DNA from: CAIWHR01 sp963773195
GTDB taxonomy: Bacteria > Pseudomonadota > Gammaproteobacteria > Burkholderiales > Casimicrobiaceae
Assembly (NCBI GenBank): GCA_963773195.1
Contig: CAVZAE010000005.1
Coordinates: forward strand, 558,001 to 622,000
DNA length: 64,000 nucleotides
Reading direction: 5' to 3'
Part shown: positions 44,741 through 53,226 of the stretch, one piece after another
Numbering within the stretch: position 1 is the stretch's first letter
Layout of the letters: each line of letters begins with the position of its first letter
The notes under the pieces: generated by a model
The model's input: the letters and a program-made list of their open reading frames with translations, nothing else
The model's database searches: none
Told to the model about the DNA's origin: nothing
Position numbers and translations under genes: made by a program

Positions 44741-45376
44741 TCAGCCGTGCGACTTGAAGAGCACGTTGAACGGCTTCGGCACGTCGTCCAGATGCAGGAA
44801 GAAATGCACGTGCACGTAGCGGCTCTGGCCTTCGAACAACGCGCGGAGCTCCTCGCGGCCTTGCAGCGCCTGCGTCGCCCGGCCTGCGGCCGGACTCCGC
44901 GGCGGTGGGCGCCGGCGTCCGGTGATGCCGATTGTGACCTCTTCGAGCTCGGGCTCGAGACTCATATAGCCGCCGAACACCGCAAGCGCCTCGATTTCAT
45001 ATTTGTTGTTGTGCGCGCTGCGATTGAACTGCCATGCGAGGTCCGCGATGTGCGTCAGGAGCATCTTTGCGCGGGCACGAGGCAGGGGTTCGACGATCTC
45101 GGCGTTCGCGTAGCGGCGGAACTTGTCGGTGATGCTGTACTCGCTCCCGCGCGTGTCCTGCTGTTCGAGCAGCCCGTGGCGCAGCATCTCGTCGATCATC
45201 GGCCGGCTCGCGGCGGCGCTGACGCGAAAGTCCTCGACGAGCGCGTCGAGCCTGATCACGGCGCGCCCGGGCGTCCCGCTTCGGAGCCGAGCGAGCACCC
45301 GCGTAGAAGCGTCGCGCATCCGCTGTGCGTCGACGCCGAAATAGAGTCTCTTTGTGACCAGCGTCAAAGGTCTCAT
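44741..45376 (-). CDS. Putative winged-helix protein with a nucleotidyltransferase-like segment
   Basis: 211 residues. The N-terminal part (LDALVEDFRVSAAASRPMID then EMLRHGLLEQ) looks like a winged-helix region with a 'wing' YSITDKFRRYA. The middle holds KYEIEALAVFGGYMSLEPEL then EEVTIGITGR, which recalls the VFGSY...DLDI active site of minimal nucleotidyltransferases, but the acidic pair is not clearly conserved. It may be a degenerate enzyme or a regulator. I do not recognise the family with confidence. It lies just upstream of the lipoprotein gene. Confidence 0.5.
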   Translation of the reverse strand: MRPLTLVTKRLYFGVDAQRMRDASTRVLARLRSGTPGRAVIRLDALVEDFRVSAAASRPMIDEMLRHGLLEQQDTRGSEYSITDKFRRYANAEIVEPLPRARAKMLLTHIADLAWQFNRSAHNNKYEIEALAVFGGYMSLEPELEEVTIGITGRRRPPPRSPAAGRATQALQGREELRALFEGQSRYVHVHFFLHLDDVPKPFNVLFKSHG

Positions 45377-45566
45377 CGGAACGACGGGATGGTGGACCTT
45401 ACGATGACGTTAGCATAACTGCGACGACTATGCACTACTTGGGGTCGCCGCGTGAACGCCAAGCAAGCAACAACGCGCCCGCGACCTCGGCATGATACCC
45501 GGCGCAAATCCGTCCCGACGGCAGGTGCCTGATAGGGTCGGGCGGGGTTCGGTGTACGCTCGCCGG

Positions 45567-46232
45567 ATGCCCCAGGCGCGTCTGCCACGTCCCTCGCGCG
45601 TACACCCCGGCCTCAACTCGAAGGAGCGCGCAGTGCTGGCGCGGCTCGGGACGTCCGAGCGGATCCAGGCCTTCGTCGACGCGCTGCCAGCCAACCACGA
45701 GCTCGGCGGCGAAACGGTACTCTCCGTGCGCGAGGTGTTGCGCCAGCGCCGCGCCCATTGCATCGAAGCCGCGTTCGTCGCCGCGTGCGCGCTATGGGTA
45801 CATGGCCGGGCGCCGCTCGTCATGCACATGGGCTGCGACGCGTCCGACTGGCCGCATGTCGTCGCGCTCTTTCGCCGCGGGCGTACGTGGGGCGCGATTT
45901 CCAAGAGCAATCACATCGGCCTCCGCTATCGCGACCCCGTTTACCGCAGCCTGCGCGAGCTCGCGATGTCGTATTTTCACGAATACACGGACCGCCGCGG
46001 CCGGCGCACGCTCGCAAGTTACTCGCCGGCGTTCGATCTCCGCCGGATCGACCCCGCGGCGTGGGTGACGGCGGAGGCGCAATGCTGGGATGCGCACGAC
46101 CAGCTTGCCGCGTTGCGCCATACTCCGCTCGTCACGGTTCGCCAGCGCGCGTTGCTCTCCCGGCTCGACCCGTTCGAGCGCCGAATTGCAAGCGTGGCCC
46201 AATATCCGCGTCCGCCACGCGCCCGGCGCTAG
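45567..46232 (+). CDS. Transglutaminase-like domain protein
   Basis: 221 residues. SVREVLRQRRAHCIEAAFVA holds a Cys in the position of a papain/transglutaminase nucleophile, followed about 35 residues on by DWPHVVALFRRGRTWGAISK, where the His would pair. NHIGLRYRDPVYRSLRELAM and SYFHEYTDRRGRRTLASYS continue a conserved pattern. This fits small bacterial transglutaminase-like proteins of unknown role. No signal peptide. The start was taken at the ATG before PQARLPRPSRVHPGLN; an upstream in-frame ATG would add 25 less typical residues. Confidence 0.65.
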   Translation: MPQARLPRPSRVHPGLNSKERAVLARLGTSERIQAFVDALPANHELGGETVLSVREVLRQRRAHCIEAAFVAACALWVHGRAPLVMHMGCDASDWPHVVALFRRGRTWGAISKSNHIGLRYRDPVYRSLRELAMSYFHEYTDRRGRRTLASYSPAFDLRRIDPAAWVTAEAQCWDAHDQLAALRHTPLVTVRQRALLSRLDPFERRIASVAQYPRPPRARR

Positions 46233-46300
46233 CACTACCGCCCCGTGCGAGAATCCGCAGGCCTGACGGCGGCTGCGCTGCCGGCCCTTCCCTGGAGAAC

Positions 46301-46909
46301 ATGTTGAAACTCTTCTACGCCGCCGCATCGCCCTTCGTGCGCAAGTGCCTGGTCGCCGCCACCGAGCTCGGGCTCCGCGATCGTATCGAGCTCGTTCCCG
46401 CCGCCGCGCATCCGGTCAACCGCGATGCCAACGTCGTGGCACGCAATCCGCTCGGCAAGATTCCGACGCTGATCACCGACGAGGGCCTGGTGCTGTACGA
46501 CAGTCGTGTGATCTGCGAGTACCTGAACTCACTGGGCGACGGGAGCCTGATTCCGCGCAATGCGACCGAGCGCCTGCGGGTGCTCACGCAGCAGTCCCTG
46601 GCCGACGGCGTCATGGATGCGGGGGTGCTCACTCGCTACGAGACGTTCGCCCGGCCCGAAGCGTTGCGCTGGAACGACTGGGTAACGGGCCAGCTCGCCA
46701 AGGTGAACTCCGGCCTCGATGCGCTCGAAGGCGAGGCGGCGGACTTCGGCGACCGCGTCGACCTGGGCACGATCGCCTTCGCCTGCGCACTGGGCTATCT
46801 CGACTTTCGCTTCGGCTCGCTCGGTTGGCGGGATGCCCGGCCCAACACGGCCGCGTGGTTCGAGTGGTTTCACGGGCGTGATTCGATGGTCGCCACGCGA
46901 CCCGCCTGA
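46301..46909 (+). CDS. Glutathione S-transferase
   Basis: 202 residues. The thioredoxin-like N-domain MLKLFYAAASPFVRKCLVAA has the Ser-Pro-Phe of beta/omega-like GSTs, with cis-Pro in NPLGKIPTLITDEGLVLYDS and glutathione-binding DSRVICEYL. The helical C-domain runs from LRVLTQQSLADGVMDAGVLT to the end. It conjugates or reduces electrophiles with glutathione. GGAGAAC precedes the ATG. Confidence 0.92.
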   Translation: MLKLFYAAASPFVRKCLVAATELGLRDRIELVPAAAHPVNRDANVVARNPLGKIPTLITDEGLVLYDSRVICEYLNSLGDGSLIPRNATERLRVLTQQSLADGVMDAGVLTRYETFARPEALRWNDWVTGQLAKVNSGLDALEGEAADFGDRVDLGTIAFACALGYLDFRFGSLGWRDARPNTAAWFEWFHGRDSMVATRPA

Positions 46910-46978
46910 GCGCATGCCCCGGGAACGGGGCCGCGCGTCGTGTCATCCAATGGGCATGAACGAGTCACGGACACCGGC

Positions 46979-47680
46979 ATGCCGCTAGCCCAACCCAGGC
47001 CGCATGCGACGCCGGCCGAAGACGCCGAGCTCGCGCGGGCGGTCGTCGCCGGCGATCTCGGCGCCTTCGAGCAGCTGATGCGCCGGTACAACCGCGTCCT
47101 GTTCCGGACGGCGCGCGCGATCCTGAAGGACGACAGCGAAGCCGAGGACGCGCTGCAGGAGGCCTACCTGCACGCGCACCGATCGATGGCGACGTTTCGC
47201 GGCGACGCGCGACTCTCGACCTGGCTCACGCGGATCGTCGCGAACGAAGCGCTCGTCCGGCGGCGCAAGCACGCGCGGCGCGCGGCGATCCTGCCGCTCC
47301 ACCACGACGACGAGGCCGCGACCGATGGACTGGCCGAGACGGAGGCGCCCGCGATGGAACGACCCGATCACCTGACGTTCCGCGGCGAGATGCGCCGACT
47401 CATCGAAGAGCGTATCGACGCCCTGCCCGACGCCTATCGCGTCGTGTTCATGCTGCGCGCGGTGGAGGAGCTCTCGGTGGAGGACACCGCGCAGAGCCTC
47501 GGCATCCCCGAGGCCACCGTGCGCACCCGATTCTTTCGAGCGCGCAGCCTGCTGCGCGAATCGCTGGCCCGGGACGTCGACCGCGCGTACGGCGACGCGT
47601 TCGGTTTCGCCGGAGAGCGCTGCGACCGCATCGTCGCCAATGTGATGGCGCGGCTCTCCGCTGACGCGCGCCGCAACTGA
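46979..47680 (+). CDS. ECF-type RNA polymerase sigma factor
   Basis: 233 residues. Sigma region 2: ARAVVAGDLGAFEQLMRRYN, AEDALQEAYLHAHRSMATFR and LSTWLTRIVANEALVRRRKH. Region 4: LPDAYRVVFMLRAVEELSVE with DTAQSLGIPEATVRTRFFRA, the -35-binding helix. A GTG 13 codons upstream is an alternative start. No anti-sigma factor is encoded next door; a TAT-secreted ferritin-like protein and a cytochrome c follow directly, a setting often seen in proteobacteria. Confidence 0.92.
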   Translation: MPLAQPRPHATPAEDAELARAVVAGDLGAFEQLMRRYNRVLFRTARAILKDDSEAEDALQEAYLHAHRSMATFRGDARLSTWLTRIVANEALVRRRKHARRAAILPLHHDDEAATDGLAETEAPAMERPDHLTFRGEMRRLIEERIDALPDAYRVVFMLRAVEELSVEDTAQSLGIPEATVRTRFFRARSLLRESLARDVDRAYGDAFGFAGERCDRIVANVMARLSADARRN

Positions 47681-47697
47681 ACGCACGGAGAATTGTC

Positions 47698-48264
47698 ATG
47701 TCCTTCTTCGATTTCCCGAACGTCAGGGTCGCGCGCCGCACGATGCTTCTGCAATCGGGCGCTGTGCTCTCGGGCGCCGCAGTCGCGCTCCTCGCCGGAC
47801 GCGACGTGCTCGCCGCGACATCGGGCGCCGCCGCCGGCGACGTCCGCATCCTGAACACCGCGCTCGCAGCCGAATATGAGGCGATCGCCGCCTACCAGGT
47901 GGGTGCCGAGAGCGGTCTTCTGCAGAAGCCGGTGCTGGATCTCGCCGTCACGTTCCAGGGTCAGCACAAGGAGCACGCCGACGTGCTCGCGAAAACCGTG
48001 CAGAAGCTCGGCGGTACGCCGGTCACGGCCAAGGCCAAGTACGAATTCCCGGTCGCGACACTCAAGACGCAGGCCGATGTGCTCAACTTCGCCGCGGGGC
48101 TCGAGAAGGGCGCAGTCAGCGCTTACCTGGGGGCGGTCCCGCTGTTCGAGAATCGCGAACTCGCCAAGGCTGCAGCCAGCATCCTAGGGGACGAAGCGAT
48201 GCACTGGGCCGTGCTGCGCCAGGCGCTGGGCATGCCGCCGGTTCCGGCCGCGTTCGTGGCCTGA
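47698..48264 (+). CDS. TAT-exported ferritin-like domain protein
   Basis: 188 residues. VRVARRTMLLQSGAVLSGAA is a twin-arginine-like signal (RRTMLL) with processing near DVLAA. The mature part is a four-helix ferritin-like bundle with iron-ligand type residues: LNTALAAEYEAIAAYQVGAE, GQHKEHADVLAKTVQKLGG, GAVSAYLGAVPLFENRELAK and DEAMHWAVLRQAL. It probably binds iron or acts in oxidative defence in the periplasm. GGAG lies 9 bases ahead. Its stop overlaps the cytochrome start (TGATG). Confidence 0.85.
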   Translation: MSFFDFPNVRVARRTMLLQSGAVLSGAAVALLAGRDVLAATSGAAAGDVRILNTALAAEYEAIAAYQVGAESGLLQKPVLDLAVTFQGQHKEHADVLAKTVQKLGGTPVTAKAKYEFPVATLKTQADVLNFAAGLEKGAVSAYLGAVPLFENRELAKAAASILGDEAMHWAVLRQALGMPPVPAAFVA

Positions 48265-48668
48265 TGCCAAGCGCGATCGCGCCGCGGCTCGCCTGGGTCG
48301 CGGCCGCGATCGCTGCGACTGCGCTTGCTGCAACGCCCCCCGCCGGCGACACCAAGCGCGGCGCCGAGATCTACTCGCGCTGCGAGGCCTGTCATTCGCT
48401 GGAATACAACCGGACGGGACCACGCCACTGCGGCGTCGTCGGCCGCAAGGCAGGCAGCGTGCCGGGTTTCGACTACTCGGACGCGATGAAGCGCTCGCAC
48501 CTCACGTGGAACGAGAAAACGCTCGACCGCTTCCTCGCCAATCCGCCGAAAGTCGTGCCCGGAACGGCGATGACCTACGCCGGCGTCCCCGACGCGCAGG
48601 AACGGGCGGACCTGATCGCGTACCTGCGCGAGGCCGGGCAATCGACGGCGTGCCGCGTCCTCAAATGA
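48264..48668 (+). CDS. Class I cytochrome c
   Basis: 134 residues. A signal peptide (IAPRLAWVAAAIAATALAAT) precedes the haem site CEACH at about residues 40-44. KTLDRFLANPPKVVPGTAMT contains the Met axial ligand, and ERADLIAYLREAGQS is the class C-terminal helix. GPRHCGVVGRKAGSVPGFDY is typical of cytochrome c2/c550. A small periplasmic electron carrier, translated together with the ferritin-like protein. Confidence 0.93.
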   Translation: MPSAIAPRLAWVAAAIAATALAATPPAGDTKRGAEIYSRCEACHSLEYNRTGPRHCGVVGRKAGSVPGFDYSDAMKRSHLTWNEKTLDRFLANPPKVVPGTAMTYAGVPDAQERADLIAYLREAGQSTACRVLK

Positions 48669-48675
48669 GGCGGCG

Positions 48676-50898
48676 TCAGATCGTCTTGAGCGCGGCCTGC
48701 ACCTTGTCCGGCGTGAACGGCACCGAGCGCAGGCGCGCGCCGGTCGCGTTGTAGATCGCGTTCGCGATTGCCGAGGGCACGACGGCCGCCGTCGGCTCGC
48801 CCGCGCCCCACGGCTTCTCGTTGGGGCGCTCGATGAGCTTGATCGCAACGTCGGGCACGTCGGGAAAGCGCAGGATCGGATAGCTCGCCCAGTCGACGCT
48901 CGTCACGCGCGAACGGTCGAACTTGAGCTCCTCGATCAGCGTGCGGCTCACCGTTTGCACGACGTTGCCCTCGATCTGGTTCCGCAGCCCATCCGGATTG
49001 ATGATCTGGCCGCAATCGTGGGCGACGTGGAACTTCGTGACGCGCACCTGACCGGTCTTCAGGTTGACCTCGACATCAGCCACCGCGCCCACGTAGGTCC
49101 GCACGAGCTCGTATTTCGTGTACGCAAGGCCGCGGCCGCGCGCGACGTCGCCGCTCACGGCCGAGCGCGGGGCGCGCGGCTTCCAGTCGGCGAGCACCGC
49201 GAGCGCCTGAAGGAGCTCCGCCCCGCGCGGATCCTTGAGATTCTTCAACCGGAACTCGAGCGGATCGACACCGGCGGCGACCGCGATTTCGTCGATGAAG
49301 CACTCGTTGCCGAACGTGTTCTGCATCCGGCCCGGCGTGCGGATCCACGACGGACGGAACGGCGTCTCCGCGAGCCAGTGCGCGGTCGCGTGCACGTTCG
49401 GAAACTGGTACGGGATCGCGAGGGCCAGGTGGATGTTGCCCGGATGCGACGGCTCGTGCGGCAGCTTCGCAAGCTCGGCCGGAAGGAGCGCCACCATGAT
49501 GTCCTTCGGCCGGTCCGGAATGAAGGCCTCGGATTGCCAGCCGATCACGTTGCCGTCCGCGTCGACGGCGGCGCGGTAGTCGAGCAAAGTCGGCGGACCC
49601 TTTGGATCCCAGCCGTGTTCGTCCTGCCGCATCCATTGGACGCGCACCGGCAGCTCGGTCTCCTTCGCGATCAGCGCCGCGTCGGCCGCCGCGTCCTCGT
49701 GGCCGTTGCGGCCGTAGCAGCCGGCGCCTTCGATGTAGATGCAACGCACGTCGTCGGGCTTCAGGCCGAGCATCGTCGCAATCTGCTTGCGCAAGAGGTG
49801 GGTCTGCTGCGAGGCGCTCCACACGGTCAGCTTGCCGTCGACGAACTCGGCGACAGCGCACGACGGCCCGATCGACCCGTGCGTGTGAATGGCGAAATCG
49901 TAGCTCGCGGACAGCGTCTTGGCGTTCGGCGTCTTGAGCGCGGCGTCCGCGTCGCCGATCTTCTGCAGATCCTCGTCCTTCACCACTTTCGAGGTCCGTA
50001 CGTAGTCCCAAAGCTTTGCCTGGTCGGGCAGTCCCGCCCAGTCGGACCACTGCGACGCGATCGCGCGCGAGGCGGCGATCGCAGCCCATTCGGTGCGACC
50101 CAGCACTGCGAGAAAGTCGCCTTTCTTGACGACGCCGATGTAGCCCGGCACTTTCCGGCACTCGAAATCGTTCCACTGCATGAGCGCTGCCTGCATCCCC
50201 GCGGGCCGGATCACCCGCGCGTGCAACATCCCCTTGCGCCGGAAATCGTGCATGTACGTGAAGCGTCCGGTGACCTTGTCCGGGATGTCGATGCGCGCGA
50301 CGGGCTTGCCGACGATGTTGTAGTCCTTCGGATCCTTCGTCGGCGCCTTCGGATCGACGGCGAGCCGGAAGTCCTTTCCCCCGACGAGTGCCGCGTAGGG
50401 CACACCCTTGCCTCCGGATTTGGGCAGCACGACTCCGTCTGTGATGGTCACCGCGTCCTTGTCTACGCCGAGCCGGGTCGCTCCTTCCGCGGCGAGCGCC
50501 GCGCGTGCGGTCGCGGCGGCCTGACGAATCTGCATGCCCCCGTTCTGGATCGAGAGGCTGCCGAACGTGACGCCCTGGTCGGGCGTGAGCAGCGTGTCGC
50601 CCTGGACGACGGTCACGCGGTCGAAGGGCACCGACAACTCCTCCGCAGCAATTTGCGCCATCGCGGTCTGAATGCCGGTCCCGAGATCGACCTTGCCGGA
50701 GTACACGGTCACGCGACCGTTCGCATCGATCGCGATGAAGCCGTCGACCTGGTCGACGGCAACGCTCTTGGCGGGCGCAAGGGCCGCCGCACCGGCCGCG
50801 CCGGCGCCGAGCGGAAAGGTGACGACGAGCGCGCCGCCGGTCTTCAGGAAGTCGCGGCGCGCGTGACTGACGCGTCGGGCGCGGAGCTGTGCGGTCAT
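48676..50898 (-). CDS. iorB: Molybdopterin-binding subunit of xanthine dehydrogenase family (isoquinoline 1-oxidoreductase beta-like)
   Basis: 740 residues. A twin-arginine signal (SHARRDFLKTGGALVVTFPL) exports the folded protein to the periplasm. Landmarks: VSGKVDLGTGIQTAMAQI-like segment near residue 60-75 (YSGKVDLGTGIQTAMAQIAA), FTYMHDFRRKGMLHARVIRP and IEGAGCYGRNGHEDAAADAA. The active-site Glu is in KPWGAGEPTAAVVPSAIANA near the C-terminus. It hydroxylates an N-heterocycle or aldehyde using water. With the adjacent 2Fe-2S subunit it forms a two-subunit enzyme; a separate cytochrome, perhaps the nearby one, would take electrons. The symbol is by family; the substrate is unknown. Confidence 0.87.
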   Translation of the reverse strand: MTAQLRARRVSHARRDFLKTGGALVVTFPLGAGAAGAAALAPAKSVAVDQVDGFIAIDANGRVTVYSGKVDLGTGIQTAMAQIAAEELSVPFDRVTVVQGDTLLTPDQGVTFGSLSIQNGGMQIRQAAATARAALAAEGATRLGVDKDAVTITDGVVLPKSGGKGVPYAALVGGKDFRLAVDPKAPTKDPKDYNIVGKPVARIDIPDKVTGRFTYMHDFRRKGMLHARVIRPAGMQAALMQWNDFECRKVPGYIGVVKKGDFLAVLGRTEWAAIAASRAIASQWSDWAGLPDQAKLWDYVRTSKVVKDEDLQKIGDADAALKTPNAKTLSASYDFAIHTHGSIGPSCAVAEFVDGKLTVWSASQQTHLLRKQIATMLGLKPDDVRCIYIEGAGCYGRNGHEDAAADAALIAKETELPVRVQWMRQDEHGWDPKGPPTLLDYRAAVDADGNVIGWQSEAFIPDRPKDIMVALLPAELAKLPHEPSHPGNIHLALAIPYQFPNVHATAHWLAETPFRPSWIRTPGRMQNTFGNECFIDEIAVAAGVDPLEFRLKNLKDPRGAELLQALAVLADWKPRAPRSAVSGDVARGRGLAYTKYELVRTYVGAVADVEVNLKTGQVRVTKFHVAHDCGQIINPDGLRNQIEGNVVQTVSRTLIEELKFDRSRVTSVDWASYPILRFPDVPDVAIKLIERPNEKPWGAGEPTAAVVPSAIANAIYNATGARLRSVPFTPDKVQAALKTI

Positions 50899-50907
50899 GG
50901 CGGCCCC

Positions 50908-51369
50908 TCAGGCGGACAACGACGCGCGCTTGATCGCGCGGACGATGCGCAAATGCGTGCCGCAGCGGCACAGGTTGTTCACGAGCGCCGCTTTGATCTC
51001 GTCGTCGCTCGGCTTCGAATGGGTCTCGAGGAAGGCCGCGGCTTGCATGATCATGCCGTTGATGCAATAGCCGCACTGCACGGCCTGCTCTTCGACGAAG
51101 GCTTTCTGCAGCGGATGCGGTTTCTGGGGCGTGCCCAGGCCCTCGAGCGTCACGACCTTGCGACCTTCGACCGTGACAATCGGCACGATGCACGAGCGCA
51201 CGGCGCGGCCGTCGACGTGCACCGTACAGGCACCGCATTGCGCGAGCCCGCAGCCGAACCGGGGGCCGTGGAGACCTAGCTCGTCGCGCAACGCGTAAAG
51301 CAGCGGCATCTGCGGATCGTCGACAGTGACTGCGACGGGCCTGCCGTTGACGGTGAGGGTCATCTTCAT
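50908..51369 (-). CDS. iorA: 2Fe-2S subunit of xanthine dehydrogenase family (isoquinoline 1-oxidoreductase alpha-like)
   Basis: 153 residues. The plant-type ferredoxin cluster site is GCGLAQCGACTV with the fourth Cys in RSC, and the second cluster site is QCGYCINGMI with NLCRCGTHLRI. It passes electrons out of the molybdenum subunit. No signal peptide, as expected if it is carried across by the TAT signal of its partner. AGGAGG five bases before the ATG decides the start. 9 bases separate the two genes. Confidence 0.93.
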   Translation of the reverse strand: MKMTLTVNGRPVAVTVDDPQMPLLYALRDELGLHGPRFGCGLAQCGACTVHVDGRAVRSCIVPIVTVEGRKVVTLEGLGTPQKPHPLQKAFVEEQAVQCGYCINGMIMQAAAFLETHSKPSDDEIKAALVNNLCRCGTHLRIVRAIKRASLSA

Positions 51370-51495
51370 CTTGGCCTCCTTCCCTGATTGGACGGCGGCT
51401 ATTCTGGCCCTCGCCGGTGGCGAGGGGAAGGAAGCCGTCGGACCCGCGTTGGCACGGTTGATGCATAATCCAGCGCTACAGGAGGCTTCGCCGCC

Positions 51496-52455
51496 ATGGA
51501 CCCTGTCATCCCGCTCGCCGGATTGCAGCCCATCTACTCCGTCGCCGACGTCGATCGGGCGGCGGCAGACCAGAGCGCCCGCCACAACGACGGGCTCAAG
51601 GGCTGGTACGACCGGATGCGGGTGCTGGGCGGGTCGCGCTTCATCGTGAAGCCGTCGACCGACGGCGCGGTCAACGAGCTGTACGACGCCTCGCCGAACT
51701 TCGCCGGCGTGCTGGACGACCTCCGCAAGCACCTGGCACTCGCCGTCGCCGGCGACGAAGCCGTGCAGTTCGTGCCGATCCTGCTCGTCGGTGAACCGGG
51801 CCTCGGCAAGACGTACTTCGCGAAGAAGCTCGCGCACGCGCTTGGCACCGGTTTCGAGTTCGTGTCGATGAACTCGCTCACGGCGGGCTGGGTGCTGACC
51901 GGGGCATCCGCGCAATGGCACAACGCGCGGCCCGGCAAGGTCGCGCAGACACTGATCGAGGGCGATTTCGCCAATCCGGTCGTCGTACTCGATGAAGTCG
52001 ACAAGGCGGGCGGCGACCATCGCTACGACCCGATGGGTGCGCTCTACACGCTGCTCGAGCGCGACACGGCTACCGCATTCAAGGACGAGTTCATCGATGT
52101 CGACATCGACGCGTCGCACATCCTTTGGGTCGCGACCGCCAACGACGAATCGGCGATCCCCGAGCCCATCCTGAACCGGATGAACGTGTACGTGATCGAG
52201 CGGCCCGATGCGGACGGCTCGCGCCGCATCGCGCTCTCGGTCTATCGCGACATCCTCGACCAGCATCGCTGGCCGTTCCCGGCGGAGCCATCATCCGAGT
52301 TGCTCGATCGCCTCGCGACGATTCCGCCGCGCGACATGCGCAAACTTCTGCTCGACGCGTTCGGCACCGCGCGTCTCGCCGGACGCGACCACCTCGTCGC
52401 CGCCGACATCGACTCGAACAAGCTCTGCGGACGCAAGGCGCGCGTCGGCTTCTGA
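51496..52455 (+). CDS. AAA-family ATPase (single Lon/ClpX-like AAA module)
   Basis: 319 residues. Walker A LLVGEPGLGKTYFAKKLAHA, Walker B NPVVVLDEVDKAGGDHRYDP, sensor 1 VATANDESAIPEPILNR with arginine finger, and sensor 2 IPPRDMRKLLLDAF. The pattern is that of an AAA+ protease or MoxR-like ATPase module, but there is no protease, VWA or DNA-binding domain, so it would need a partner. Its N-terminal 80 residues (ADVDRAAADQSARHNDGLKG) are not a domain I know. The following genes on the strand are a lysine-rich protein and a membrane protein. Confidence 0.8.
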   Translation: MDPVIPLAGLQPIYSVADVDRAAADQSARHNDGLKGWYDRMRVLGGSRFIVKPSTDGAVNELYDASPNFAGVLDDLRKHLALAVAGDEAVQFVPILLVGEPGLGKTYFAKKLAHALGTGFEFVSMNSLTAGWVLTGASAQWHNARPGKVAQTLIEGDFANPVVVLDEVDKAGGDHRYDPMGALYTLLERDTATAFKDEFIDVDIDASHILWVATANDESAIPEPILNRMNVYVIERPDADGSRRIALSVYRDILDQHRWPFPAEPSSELLDRLATIPPRDMRKLLLDAFGTARLAGRDHLVAADIDSNKLCGRKARVGF

Positions 52456-52527
52456 CCGCGGCCCGCGCGGCGCCGGAGTATCATGCGGCACGACCCCGCA
52501 CGAGTGCGCGGGCGAGGAGCTCCTCCC

Positions 52528-52821
52528 ATGACTGTCGCCCGCAGGCGCACCGCGAAGAAGGCGGCGCGCAAGCATGTGAAGAAATCCGCGAAGAAGGTCG
52601 CGCGCAAGCATGTCGCCAAGAAGAAGGTCGCGCGGAAGAAGGCCACCGCGAGGAAGCGAACCACCAAGCGGACTCCTGCGGCGAAGCGGCGGATCGCCAA
52701 GAAAACGAAGAAAAGCGGAACGAAAACGCCGCGGCGCGTCAAGAAAAAGGGGCCCGTGCCTGCTGACCGCACGCGCGACCGCGGCTCGCTGATCGCGCCG
52801 CCCGATCCCGACGACGATTGA
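52528..52821 (+). CDS. Lysine-rich, histone H1-like protein
   Basis: 97 residues of low complexity: repeats based on AKK and ARK (TAKKAARKHVKKSAKKVARK and on), then an acidic tail APPDPDDD. This resembles the lysine-rich C-terminal histone H1-like (AlgP/HctB-like) DNA-binding proteins of bacteria. It likely condenses DNA or binds RNA. The start at MTVARRR is preceded by GAGGAG; an upstream ATG is possible. Low complexity makes homology unsafe, so the family label is tentative. Confidence 0.65.
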   Translation: MTVARRRTAKKAARKHVKKSAKKVARKHVAKKKVARKKATARKRTTKRTPAAKRRIAKKTKKSGTKTPRRVKKKGPVPADRTRDRGSLIAPPDPDDD

Positions 52822-52836
52822 TCGCGGGCCCGCGCG

Positions 52837-53226
52837 ATGACGCTCGACGATCTCTGGACCGACGTCCGCGAGCTCACGGGCAAGCTCTCGGAGGTCGCGC
52901 GCCAGGCGGCGTACGCGGGCTTCGGGGTGATCTGGATCTTCAAGACAGGCACCGAAACGAGCTACCACCTCGATCGCAGCTTGATCCTGGCCGGCACGCT
53001 TCTCGCGCTCGCGCTCGCCTGCGACCTCGCGCAGTATGCGGTCAACGTACTGCTCCGCTGGCGCCATGCGCGCGCGGAGGAACGACTCCGCGGCGTCGAC
53101 GATGACTTCACGCTGCCGGCGAACATCAACCGCGGTCCCTACGCCCTTTTTGCACTCAAGGTGGCACTCGTTGCGGCGGGCTACGTGATCCTGATCCACT
53201 ACCTGCTGCACGCGCTCGTCAGCTGA
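52837..53226 (+). CDS. Two-helix membrane protein, unknown function
   Basis: 129 residues. Two predicted helices, SLILAGTLLALALACDLAQY and LFALKVALVAAGYVILIHYL, separated by a basic cytosolic stretch (RWRHARAEERLRGVDDD). MTLDDLWTDVRELTGKLSEV is an amphipathic start. Not recognised. Its stop overlaps the next ATG (CTGATG), suggesting coupling with the ArgB-like gene. Confidence 0.65.
   Translation: MTLDDLWTDVRELTGKLSEVARQAAYAGFGVIWIFKTGTETSYHLDRSLILAGTLLALALACDLAQYAVNVLLRWRHARAEERLRGVDDDFTLPANINRGPYALFALKVALVAAGYVILIHYLLHALVS

Noticed and set aside
49076..51466. Long open frame overlapping both molybdenum hydroxylase subunits
   Set aside because: Same-strand frame shadow with arginine-rich low-complexity translation; the true subunits are intact in their own frames.
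52528..52821. Repetitive AAG-rich stretch as a DNA repeat element
   Set aside because: The repetition is explained by the lysine-rich coding sequence with a ribosome-binding site and an acidic tail, so it is treated as a gene.
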